Origin: Microcaldota archaeon
Lineage (GTDB): Archaea > Micrarchaeota > Micrarchaeia > Norongarragalinales > UBA8480
Assembly: GCA_021812145.1 (NCBI GenBank)
Contig: JAKAOM010000001.1
Coordinates: 85,898-132,564, forward strand
DNA: 46,667 bases
Direction: 5' to 3'
The position numbers were made by a program, and so were the translations under genes. Positions within the stretch are counted from its first letter, which is position 1. Every line of letters starts with the position of its first letter. This document shows positions 9,477 to 18,073 of this stretch, one piece after another. Under the pieces are notes generated by a model. It searched no databases, was not told where the DNA came from, and worked only from the letters and a program-made list of their open reading frames with translations.

Positions 9477-10478
9477 TTATTTTATGAATCCCTGTATTAG
9501 TATTTGAAGCGTTTGCTGGGTTACCAGGAATATTGTAACTGATATTATAAGCAGTATTGGAACATATCCCACCCCTCTTGATGCTTTACCGTATCTTATC
9601 TGCCCTATTATAAATCCTGCCAGAAAGTTTGTTGCTATTATGCTTTCAAGTGCGAAGTCGAATATGTCGTTTGGGTTTATTGAGTTTGCCTGCCCCCCGC
9701 CTACGAAAGGTATGTTTTGAAGCAGGGTTCCGGTGTTTCCGTTTGCGGTGGTGGTCATTAAACTTTGACTTATCTTTGAGTAGGTGGTTGAGATTGAAAA
9801 CAGCAGTGGTGCCATGATGGTTGCCGCGAATATTATGAAAAGGGTGTAGGTTACGGTGGAGGTGGATATTTGATTTTTAAGGGTTTGTGTGTTTCTGGTG
9901 TCCTCGGCTACTTCCTCCAGCAGTTTTGACATTTCTCCCCCCAACCTTATTCCTTCCTGTATGAGTTGAACCGCTCTTTTTATCACCTCTGACCTTACTC
10001 TTTTTGACATTTTTTCAAGGTTTTCTTCTATCGGCTTTCCTCCAAAGGTGTCTGCGCTTATTTTTTTGATTTCGTCTCTTAGCGGTCCGAATTCAGGCCT
10101 TGCGGAAAGCCATATGGCGTTCTCAAGTGTCATTCCCGCCCTGATGTTAGCCGCTATTATGTCAAGGGCGTCTGGCAGCAGCTCTTCTATTTTCCTAGCC
10201 CTGTTGTCTGCAGTCATCATTATTAACATGTAAAGCAGCCCGGGTATTGCTATCAAAACGATAGCCGGTATTATAATGCGAAGATTTGGGTTTGGGAATA
10301 TTATCTGCGTAAGGAATACTGCCGCCAGGGTTGCGAAGAAGGTTAGGTACATTGTGAATCCGATGAATATCCTGGGCTGAAGGGTGAACCCGCCCTGTTC
10401 CATAAGCGTGGATATTGATTCAACAGTCTTTTTAGGCGCGAACATTGATATTTTCAAGTAAAGTTTGTTGAAGTCCAT
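9477..10478 (-). CDS. Type II secretion F-domain (TadC/GspF-like) membrane protein
   Basis: RARKIEELLPDALDIIAANIRAGMTLENAIWL...IQEGIRLGGEMSKLLEEVAEDTR; multiple TM segments. Confidence 0.85.
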   Translation of the reverse strand: MDFNKLYLKISMFAPKKTVESISTLMEQGGFTLQPRIFIGFTMYLTFFATLAAVFLTQIIFPNPNLRIIIPAIVLIAIPGLLYMLIMMTADNRARKIEELLPDALDIIAANIRAGMTLENAIWLSARPEFGPLRDEIKKISADTFGGKPIEENLEKMSKRVRSEVIKRAVQLIQEGIRLGGEMSKLLEEVAEDTRNTQTLKNQISTSTVTYTLFIIFAATIMAPLLFSISTTYSKISQSLMTTTANGNTGTLLQNIPFVGGGQANSINPNDIFDFALESIIATNFLAGFIIGQIRYGKASRGVGYVPILLIISVTIFLVTQQTLQILIQGFIK

Positions 10479-10484
10479 TTTTGT

Positions 10485-11363
10485 TTACACTCTCGGCCTT
10501 CTGGTTTTAATAAGATTCAGGAAAACCAGTTGGAAAACTATTAAGAATATTATTATTAGCGGGAATATAATTGACGTTATTGGAACGTTTATTATTGATA
10601 TTATAACTATAAGTATGGTTATTCCAAGGCTTGGAACTATAACTGCCATCATCATGTATATCATCGTCCATGGTGAGAGTTCATGCGCGTATTTTTCTAT
10701 GTCGTCCATTTTGTCTTTTGTTAGCCCGTCTATTGTTGTTTCAAGAGCGGTTCCAACGTCGCTTCCTACTTTTAGCGCGTTGGATATTTGCCATAGAATT
10801 CTTCTTAGCTTGAATGACGGGCTTTGCTTGCTGGCTTCGGATATTGCGTCAAGTTCTGAAACTCCTCCGTTTATTCTGCTTACTATTTTTTTGAATTCCT
10901 CGCTAACCTCCCCGTAGCTTGTTGAAATGCTTATCATGGCGTTGAATAGTGGAACGCCGCTTTTAACTTCAATGTAAAGCTGTCGTGATGCGGGTATTAG
11001 ATTATCCTCTATCAACCTCATTTTTTTGGTGGCCACAAGTTGAGGGTAGTATATTATTGTTGCAAAAGTGGATAGGAATATTATGATTGCGATGAGGGAT
11101 GCTAGAAACAGCATGTTTGTTTCTGAAAGATAGCCTATTCCGACTATAAGCGCGAATAGGAATAAAGCGTTTAGAATTGATGCCGTTCCTGCTATGGCGG
11201 CGTATTCTCTGGCGTCGTACTCGTAATCGGATTGCGCTAACTCATCTTCGAGGCCCGGGAAGAATTCCGAGATGAAGTTTCCAACTCCTTTTATTCTTTT
11301 TGCTATTGCAGCGGTTAGAGGGTAGGGTACTAGAGAGAATGGTATTGTTTTCACTTCAACCAC
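10485..11363 (-). CDS. Second type II secretion F-domain (TadB/TadC-like) membrane protein
   Basis: EDNLIPASRQLYIEVKSGVPLFNAMISIS...ALKVGSDVGTALETTID; multiple TM segments. Confidence 0.85.
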   Translation of the reverse strand: MVEVKTIPFSLVPYPLTAAIAKRIKGVGNFISEFFPGLEDELAQSDYEYDAREYAAIAGTASILNALFLFALIVGIGYLSETNMLFLASLIAIIIFLSTFATIIYYPQLVATKKMRLIEDNLIPASRQLYIEVKSGVPLFNAMISISTSYGEVSEEFKKIVSRINGGVSELDAISEASKQSPSFKLRRILWQISNALKVGSDVGTALETTIDGLTKDKMDDIEKYAHELSPWTMIYMMMAVIVPSLGITILIVIISIINVPITSIIFPLIIIFLIVFQLVFLNLIKTRRPRV

Positions 11364-13384
11364 TCGGGCACTTTATTTTTTGATATTTCATCCATAAGCT
11401 CGCTTCTGTTTTTGTAGTACTCCGCTATCAGCGAGCCTATACTGTTTACTTTGTCTATTTTATGTTCCAGGGCGAAGTCAAGAATTTGCTTTTTCTCGCT
11501 TATGTCTGTTTCTATTTCATTTATCGTCATTCCAGTGTGCATTGTCAGCTCGTCTACGAGTCTTACGAAGTTACCGACTCTTTCAAGTTTGTCATCTCTG
11601 GCGTTCCACTTGTATATCACGTTAAGATTCATTTTATTTTCTTCCGGAGTTATTTCAGCTACCTCGTACGTTCTTCTTATTCCTGTTCTTCTTTGCCTGT
11701 ACTGGACTATTATCAGTTGAAGAGCGCCCAGCACTTCTTCCGGCAGGCTGATTGGAGGGTTTGTCAATCTGTTTTTGACTTGCAGTACCTCGTCTGCGTG
11801 GACTGTTGAGTATACCGAGTGCCCGGTGTGCATTGCCTCAAACAGCACTTCAGCTTCTTCTTTTCTCCTTACTTCTCCTAGAACTATCCTGTCCGGTCTC
11901 ATCCTGAGAGAGTTGACCACTAAATCCAGCATGGTTATCTCCCCCTTGCCTTCTGGGTTGGGCTCTCTTGTCACTAGTGGTATCCAGTGCATGAAATCCG
12001 GAAGTACCAACTCTCTTGTATTGTGCACTACTGTGTTTTCGCATACGAAGTTTTCGTACATTGGAACTGTAAGGTCGTAGACGCTTCCATCGTAAAAGGT
12101 TTTGTTTATTTCCGTTATCTTTGCGGTTTCGGCTTGTGTTTCCCCCTGAATTTTCATCTGTATAGCGCCGTTCATGGAAAGGTTTTCGCTTGTGAGTACT
12201 GCAATGCATATCTCGTCGCCCTTTTCAAGCTCGCCTGCCCTTACAGGGATTAGCGTTCCATCCATTTTGAATACCGAGTGGTCTTCAGTCACGTTTATAG
12301 TTGTTTTTTCTGTTTTTATTTCCACCATGTTTTTTGATATCTTGTGCTTGATGAAGGCGGTTGGCTGGGCTATGACTATCTTTCCGTCTTTGGTGGAGGA
12401 AAATATTTTTATCTCGTCTGTGTTTAGTGCTACCTCTGTTCCGTCTTCAAGAATTGTTTTGTCTTTAGCAAGCTGGCTTTCTACAAGATCGCTTATCTTT
12501 TTCTCGTAGAAAACGTCTTTTTTCTGGAATATTATTTTTTCACTTCCTTTCACGCTGTCCTCTATTGAGACGACTCTGTTGTTTGCTGGCACGAACGGCA
12601 GTATGGCGTTTAGGAAGCTTGTTTTTCCGGATGCGGTTCCCCCTCCCACGAGGATGCTCATTTCGTATTGCATTGATGTCCAAAGCAGCGCGGCCACCTC
12701 GCTGGTTATTGTTTTGTATTCCGGGTTTATGAGGTTGATTATGGTCCAGGGATCTTTGGAAAACTTTCTTATTGTAAGTGAGTTTCCCTTGTTGCTTATG
12801 GGGAAGAGTATTGCGTTGACCCTGCTTCCGTTTAGCAGGTGCGCGTCCATCATTGGCTGCAGGTTTGTCACTTGCTTCCCTATTTTTCTGGCTATTATTG
12901 ACGAGTAGTTGTATATCTGTTCTTCGGAGCTTATTGTTATGTTGGTGGTAAGCCATCCTTGTTTTTTGTGGTATACTTTGACTGGCTCGTGCGAAGAGTT
13001 TATAACCACCTCTTCAAGATTGTCGTCGTTAAGTATTAACTCCAAGTCTCCGAGCCCGGTCATGTCGTTTATTATTTTTCCAACCAGTATTTTTTTCTCT
13101 TCTTCGGAAACTCCAGGTAGTTGCTGTTCTATAAGGGTTGAAGCTCTATCTGCCAGTTTTATTTTTACTTTTTCGTTTTCTCTTGGGTCTAGTATTTCCG
13201 AGGTTTTTATGTCTATGCTTTCTATTATTTTTTCCTTTAGGTGTTCAAGGACTGCTTCTGTTGCTGGTTTTATTTTAACATGCTTCAGGTAGTATTTGTT
13301 TGTGAATTCTTTCTCTTCTTGTGTGATTTCTATTTCAGCCATTACCCCCTCGCTTTCAACCACGTATTTTTCAAGTGTTTTCAT
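11351..13384 (-). CDS. Type II/IV secretion ATPase (TadA/VirB11/GspE superfamily) containing a mini-intein
   Basis: VGGGTASGKTSFLNAIL Walker A; SIED//TREL split by insert; RMRPDRIVLGEVR; STVHAD. Confidence 0.93.
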   Translation of the reverse strand: MKTLEKYVVESEGVMAEIEITQEEKEFTNKYYLKHVKIKPATEAVLEHLKEKIIESIDIKTSEILDPRENEKVKIKLADRASTLIEQQLPGVSEEEKKILVGKIINDMTGLGDLELILNDDNLEEVVINSSHEPVKVYHKKQGWLTTNITISSEEQIYNYSSIIARKIGKQVTNLQPMMDAHLLNGSRVNAILFPISNKGNSLTIRKFSKDPWTIINLINPEYKTITSEVAALLWTSMQYEMSILVGGGTASGKTSFLNAILPFVPANNRVVSIEDSVKGSEKIIFQKKDVFYEKKISDLVESQLAKDKTILEDGTEVALNTDEIKIFSSTKDGKIVIAQPTAFIKHKISKNMVEIKTEKTTINVTEDHSVFKMDGTLIPVRAGELEKGDEICIAVLTSENLSMNGAIQMKIQGETQAETAKITEINKTFYDGSVYDLTVPMYENFVCENTVVHNTRELVLPDFMHWIPLVTREPNPEGKGEITMLDLVVNSLRMRPDRIVLGEVRRKEEAEVLFEAMHTGHSVYSTVHADEVLQVKNRLTNPPISLPEEVLGALQLIIVQYRQRRTGIRRTYEVAEITPEENKMNLNVIYKWNARDDKLERVGNFVRLVDELTMHTGMTINEIETDISEKKQILDFALEHKIDKVNSIGSLIAEYYKNRSELMDEISKNKVPEWLK
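12020..12556 (-). other. Mini-intein (179 aa), no homing endonuclease domain evident
   Basis: Insert between SIED and TREL starts at Ser; block B-like VTEDHSVF; block F/G-like VYDLTVPMYENFVCENTVVHN followed by Thr. Confidence 0.92.
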
Positions 13385-14529
13385 TTTACAGCGCCTTTTT
13401 TCCTGTTTATTTCTTTCAGCTTGAAGAACCTCCCGTTTTTAATCCAGGCTTCAATCCAAACCCCGTTCCTTTTGAACTTGATTGTTTTTGTTTTTACTTT
13501 TGTTTTTTCCCTTTTTTTCATTGCGATTACTGTTCGAACGACCTGTTTTGTCGCCTTCTTGCCCGCGTGTGTTTTTCTTTCTTTCTTTTTCTTTATTTTC
13601 CTCTCTTCCTTAGTTTTTTCCTTAACTGCCTTTTCTTTCTTTTCTTTTTTGATTTGTTTTGTTTTTTCTACTTCCTTTTCGATTTTTTTTATTTTTTCTT
13701 TTTCAGGGTTTTCTTTGTTTTTGGTTTTTTCTAGTTTTTTCTTTTCGGCTCTGATTTGAGCTATCTTTTCAAATTTTTCTCTAGGTATTTCTATTTTTGC
13801 ATTGTTTTTTCCTTGTTCGACTGGTTTCGTTTCTAGGGGTTGTATTTTTCTTTCTTCGAGCTTTCTCTCCATAATTTTGGCTTTCTCCTTCATTTCGTTT
13901 GCTTCTTCAACCTCACTTTCGGGTATTATTTCAGTTTTTCTTTTCATTCTAAATAGATTTTTTATCCGGTCAATCAAAGATGGTTTTCTAACCTCCAATT
14001 TTTTGATGTTTTCCCTGAATGTTTGAAGTTGCTGGTCGAAAAGGTATACTTTCTTGTAGAGTTCGTTGACTCTGTTTTCCATTATGTGAACTTCCTCTAT
14101 TATTTTTTGCATTTCTTTTTCTGTTTTTTCCACTTCCTCTTTCGGAACGTTGGCCTGCTGCGATAGTTTTTTGAGGTTATTTTGGGCTATGTTTATTCTT
14201 TTGTTTAAGTCGGTTTCTATGAATTCGAATATGCTTTCAGTATCGTAGACCTGTTTTTCTATTTTTTTGCCTTCTTCCGCAGTCAGCGGTTTGGATTGCG
14301 GGGCCAGGGTTGCTTTTTGAACTATTTTCTTTTTTGCGGTGAGTATTGTGTTTGTAAGTTCGTATCTTATTGAAATCAGGCCGCTTTCAGCGAGCATTTC
14401 ACCTAACTTTTCCACCTCGTCGGGGTTCATTGCGAGGACTTTGGCCGCGTTTGTTACGCTCACGCTTTCATTGGCGTTTATGTATTCAACCAGCCGGTCT
14501 ATGGAAGTGTCGAGGTTTTCCTTTATCAT
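13381..14529 (-). CDS. N-terminal winged-helix-like plus coiled-coil, Lys/Glu-rich protein; overlaps the secretion ATPase gene start
   Basis: Long ORF with 4-nt overlap to the ATPase; HTH-like N-terminus (VTNAAKVLAMNPDEVEKLGEMLAESGLI). Confidence 0.65.
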   Translation of the reverse strand: MIKENLDTSIDRLVEYINANESVSVTNAAKVLAMNPDEVEKLGEMLAESGLISIRYELTNTILTAKKKIVQKATLAPQSKPLTAEEGKKIEKQVYDTESIFEFIETDLNKRINIAQNNLKKLSQQANVPKEEVEKTEKEMQKIIEEVHIMENRVNELYKKVYLFDQQLQTFRENIKKLEVRKPSLIDRIKNLFRMKRKTEIIPESEVEEANEMKEKAKIMERKLEERKIQPLETKPVEQGKNNAKIEIPREKFEKIAQIRAEKKKLEKTKNKENPEKEKIKKIEKEVEKTKQIKKEKKEKAVKEKTKEERKIKKKKERKTHAGKKATKQVVRTVIAMKKREKTKVKTKTIKFKRNGVWIEAWIKNGRFFKLKEINRKKGAVK

Positions 14530-14593
14530 CGAAAAATACTTTTCCGTGTTTTTGTTTTTAACGTTTTCGCCCTTTTGTTTTTTCCCTTATCTT

Positions 14594-15154
14594 TTATATT
14601 CTCTTTGTGACTAGGTATGCTATTATGACTGCTGATATGGATATTAGAAGATTGTCGTCCAGGTCTAAATCTATTGTTTCTATCATTCCGAGTGCGAAAG
14701 CGTACGCGATTCCTTCAAAACCTAGAAACGAGAAGGCGGGAATTGAGCTGAAGACTACAAATGAAACGAAGCCGTACCATGTTTTGTTGTCGTTCCACGG
14801 TAGTTTTACTTCCGCGTTTCTTCCTATCAGCGTTGAAAATCCGTCCCCTACCGCAAGTATTGAGATAAGCGTTATAGCGTATAAAGGAGTTGTTAACGTT
14901 AGGATTAGTATCATACCCGCGAACATTGTTATCGCTCCTTTGCCAGGTATTTTTGCTCCTCTTTCTATTTTTTCAAGTATCCCGTCTATTAACGGGTTTT
15001 CGAATCCCAGCGCTTTTGCGTTTGAAATCATCACTCCTGCCATTAGAATTAAAACAAGCAATCCTACCGTGCTTGGAACTCCTATTAGATAAACTAAGCT
15101 TATTGTCACTAAACCTATTGCGATGTGTATCGTCTGTCTTAATTCTTCATTCAT
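14594..15154 (-). CDS. Dolichol kinase/CDP-archaeol synthase-like polytopic membrane protein
   Basis: ISILAVGDGFSTLIGR...KTWYGF, characteristic of DGK/SEC59-type proteins. Confidence 0.65.
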   Translation of the reverse strand: MNEELRQTIHIAIGLVTISLVYLIGVPSTVGLLVLILMAGVMISNAKALGFENPLIDGILEKIERGAKIPGKGAITMFAGMILILTLTTPLYAITLISILAVGDGFSTLIGRNAEVKLPWNDNKTWYGFVSFVVFSSIPAFSFLGFEGIAYAFALGMIETIDLDLDDNLLISISAVIIAYLVTKRI

Positions 15155-15554
15155 CTATAATCCATCCTAACTCTTCTATTTTGTTTATTATCGTCTCTCC
15201 TATGAAAGGGGTTATTATTCCTATTGAAACCCCTGCTCCCAGCATGGTTATTGATGGAGCGGATAGCATGATTATTATTGATATTATGATAAGCGGGTAG
15301 AACGCTTGGCTGGCGAAGAAGGTCATTGTTATAGTTAAAGGTATTGCAATTTCTATTGCAGCAAGCCCGTTTGTGTTTGTCGCTATTGTTGCCGCTAAAA
15401 TTGCGACAAGTATGATCAGTGATGCTATGAGCGTTTTTCTTCTTTTTGAGAATAAAATTGAGATTATTATCAAAAATGCTATTATGATTAAGCTGTTTTG
15501 GCTTACAATGTTTGAAAAGGATGTTATTGTTTGAGCTAGGTTTTCTGCAGCCAT
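15147..15554 (-). CDS. Small polytopic membrane protein
   Basis: Hydrophobic ORF overlapping the upstream end of the dolichol-kinase-like gene. Confidence 0.5.
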   Translation of the reverse strand: MAAENLAQTITSFSNIVSQNSLIIIAFLIIISILFSKRRKTLIASLIILVAILAATIATNTNGLAAIEIAIPLTITMTFFASQAFYPLIIISIIIMLSAPSITMLGAGVSIGIITPFIGETIINKIEELGWIIDE

Positions 15555-15609
15555 GTTTATTTTCTCTTGCGTTGGGTTTATTAAATTTTTTGAGAATAAT
15601 TTTCAGCGT

Positions 15610-15747
15610 GCCGCAGTAGCTCAGCTGGTTAGAGCGCCAGTTTTTCTTGGATTTGCCTTGAAATAGGGCGTGACTCATAAATTCTAACTCAGGATTTGAC
15701 TGGATTGGGCTATCTGGAGGTGGGGGGTTCAACTCCCCCCTGCGGCA
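15610..15747 (+). tRNA. Elongator-type tRNA-Met(CAT) with two 32-nt introns
   Basis: Acceptor GCCGCAG/CTGCGGC; D-arm GCTCAGCTGGTTAGAGC; T-arm GGGGG-TTCAACT-CCCCC. Removing 15641-15672 (30/31) and 15680-15711 (37/38) gives CCAGA-CTCATAA-TCTGG. Confidence 0.9.
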
Positions 15748-15748
15748 T

Positions 15749-17653
15749 TTATTTTAGGGTTGCTTTTATTCTCCTTACTCCTGCGCTTACTGCTTCTTCC
15801 TTTATTATTTTGAACTCTCCTAGCTCGGAAGTGTTTTTGACGTGCGGTCCGGTGCATACTTCCAGGCTGTAATTTCCTATTTTGTACACGCTTACTCTGT
15901 CTCCGTATTTTTCCGTGAACAGCGCTTGCGCACCCAGTTTTTTGGCTTCGTCCACGTTCATTTCGCTTCTTTCGACGTTCAATCCTTTTTTGATTTGGTT
16001 GTTGACTTCGTCTTCCACTTTTTTTATTTCTTCAGGTGTTAGTTTTCTTTCGAGGTTGAAGTCGAACCTGAGCCTTTCCGGCGTTATGTTGCTTCCTTTT
16101 TGTTTTATGTTTTTGTCTATTATTTTTCTAAGCGCTTCGTTCAGCAGGTGGGTGGCGGTGTGCAGTTTTGTTGTTTGTTCTGAAGTGTCTGCAAGCCCTG
16201 ATTTGAATTTTTTTTCAGCTCCTACTCTTGAAGTTTCCTGGTGTTTTTCAAGTTCTTTTGCGTATTCTGCCCTGTGGAACAGCAGGTTTTTTTCTGTTGC
16301 TATTTCTATTATAAGCTCTTCTGGAAAGCCGTATGATTGGTAGAGCAGGAATCCTTCTTTGCCTGTGATTGTGGCTTTGTCTATTTCGCTTTCGGTTATT
16401 TCAGCTTCTTTTATTTCGTAGGCCTTCCCTTGGCTTTTTCTAGTCCATATTTCCTCAATTGTCTGCTCGTGGTTTGGTGCTTGCATTAGCTTGGCGTATT
16501 TTTCTGCGGGTATTGGTGTTTTTTCCTTGAACACTGTTTCAGCTGCTTTTATACCGTCGCTTATGACTTTTTTGAACCTATCCTCCTCTTCTTCAAATTG
16601 AGAGAGTATGAATTTTTTGTTTTTGCTCAGTTCTTCATAGTCCTTTTCGTATATTTCTATTATTTTTTCGGATATTTCTGCTGTGAAGTTTTCTTTTATT
16701 CCCATCTCCCTTCCGTGTCTTATAGCTCTTCTTATGAGCCTTCTTAGAATATAGCCTTGCTCAACGTTGCTTGGAATTATTCTTTTGTCGTCTCCCAGGA
16801 TGAACGTGGCTGCTTTAAGGTGGTCTGCTATTATCCTAGCGCTTCTATCTTCGTATTTTTCTGAAATGTTTTTTATTTTTTCCAGTATTGGTTTGAATAG
16901 TTCCGTGTCGTAGATTGATTTTTTACCCTGAAGCATGGCGGTGGTTCTTTCCAACCCCATTCCCGTGTCCACGTTTTTCTGTTTTAGCATTTCGTATTTT
17001 CCTTCTTTGGTTTTGTTGTACGCCATGAAAACGTCGTTCCAGATTTCAACCCATCTTTTGTCTTTTGTGTCGAATTCCTTCGGGGTGTTTTCGCCTTTCC
17101 AGTAGAACATTTCGCTGCATGGCCCGCACGGGCCTGTTTGTCCCGCTGGACCCCAGAAGTTGTCTTCTTTCGGGAGGAACCTTATCCTTTCAGAAGGTAT
17201 TCCCAGCTTCATCCATATTTCAGCCGACTCTTCATCTCTTGGCGCGTCGCTGTTTCCTTCAAAGCAGGTTACGGCCAATTTTTCTATTGGAATTCCCAGC
17301 CATTTTTCGCTTGTAAGGAATTCGAAGCTCCATTCTATAGCTTCTTTTTTGAAGTAGTCTCCCAGCGACCAGTTGCCTAGCATTTCGAAAAAGGTTAGGT
17401 GAGTGTCGTCTCCCACGCTGTCGATGTCTCCTGTTCTAACGCATTTTTGAGCGTCTGCTATTCTTTTTCCCATGGGGTGCGGCTGGCCCAGTATGAAGGG
17501 AACCAAGGGGTGCATTCCGGCGGTTGTGAAGAGAACTGTTGGGTCGTGCTCTGGAATTAGAGATTCTGATTTTATTATTTTGTGTCCTTTTTCCCTGAAG
17601 AATTCAAAGTATTTTTTTTTAATTTCGCCCGCGGTTATATTCTCTGGTTTCAT
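15749..17653 (-). CDS. alaS: Alanyl-tRNA synthetase, short form
   Basis: GMHPLVPFILGQPHPMGKRIADAQKCVRTGDID; HTATHLLNEALR editing motif; ends soon after CTGPHVKNTSELG. Confidence 0.94.
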   Translation of the reverse strand: MKPENITAGEIKKKYFEFFREKGHKIIKSESLIPEHDPTVLFTTAGMHPLVPFILGQPHPMGKRIADAQKCVRTGDIDSVGDDTHLTFFEMLGNWSLGDYFKKEAIEWSFEFLTSEKWLGIPIEKLAVTCFEGNSDAPRDEESAEIWMKLGIPSERIRFLPKEDNFWGPAGQTGPCGPCSEMFYWKGENTPKEFDTKDKRWVEIWNDVFMAYNKTKEGKYEMLKQKNVDTGMGLERTTAMLQGKKSIYDTELFKPILEKIKNISEKYEDRSARIIADHLKAATFILGDDKRIIPSNVEQGYILRRLIRRAIRHGREMGIKENFTAEISEKIIEIYEKDYEELSKNKKFILSQFEEEEDRFKKVISDGIKAAETVFKEKTPIPAEKYAKLMQAPNHEQTIEEIWTRKSQGKAYEIKEAEITESEIDKATITGKEGFLLYQSYGFPEELIIEIATEKNLLFHRAEYAKELEKHQETSRVGAEKKFKSGLADTSEQTTKLHTATHLLNEALRKIIDKNIKQKGSNITPERLRFDFNLERKLTPEEIKKVEDEVNNQIKKGLNVERSEMNVDEAKKLGAQALFTEKYGDRVSVYKIGNYSLEVCTGPHVKNTSELGEFKIIKEEAVSAGVRRIKATLK

Positions 17654-17722
17654 GTTTTAATCTTATAGAGCGATTGTTTTTTAAACATTTTTCCTGCTTT
17701 GCTTTTTAACGAATGGTTTGTT

Positions 17723-18010
17723 GAGTGTGAGGGCGGTACCCCGCCTTTTGTTGTACGAAAAACACCGCGTGTTTTTCTTTTGGCAGCATTAATCTAAGCG
17801 GCTTTAAAAAAGCCTTGCGCCATACGGTGGGGCTCGTTTCACTTCGCTCGCGCGTTAAAGCATCGTTTTTGTCATTTGCTGAAAAACGCCGATCGAATGT
17901 CGTTTCTGCTCCCCACCCCTGCCTTAAGCAGGGAAGGTTTTGCCTTCTGTTTGATTTTTGGTGGGCGGAAGTTCCTCCCTATGAAGGGTAAGCTGCCCGC
18001 CTTCACGCTC
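17723..18010 (-). ncRNA. rnpB: Archaeal RNase P RNA
   Basis: On the minus strand: GGGAGGAACTTCCGCCC (CR-I), TTAGATTAATGCTGCC (CR-IV), ACAAAAGGCGGGGTACCGCCC (CR-V); terminal P1-like pairing GAGCGTGA/TCACACTC. Confidence 0.85.
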
Positions 18011-18073
18011 TATTCTTTTTGAGTTGTTTTCACTTTTAAGCGTTTTGTTTATCTTTTAAAATGTTGTTGCTAT

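Noticed and set aside
11850-12209. 119-aa minus-strand ORF across the intein C-terminus
   Set aside because: Out-of-frame shadow of the ATPase/intein gene, with low-complexity basic translation.
13241-13759. Phe/Ser-rich ORFs on the plus strand opposite the Lys/Glu-rich coiled-coil gene, and similar opposite-strand ORFs throughout
   Set aside because: Antisense shadows of AAA/GAA-rich genes; low-complexity translation, no recognisable domains.
15151-15732. 193-aa minus-strand ORF
   Set aside because: Overlaps the tRNA-Met gene and a better-supported membrane-protein ORF in another frame.
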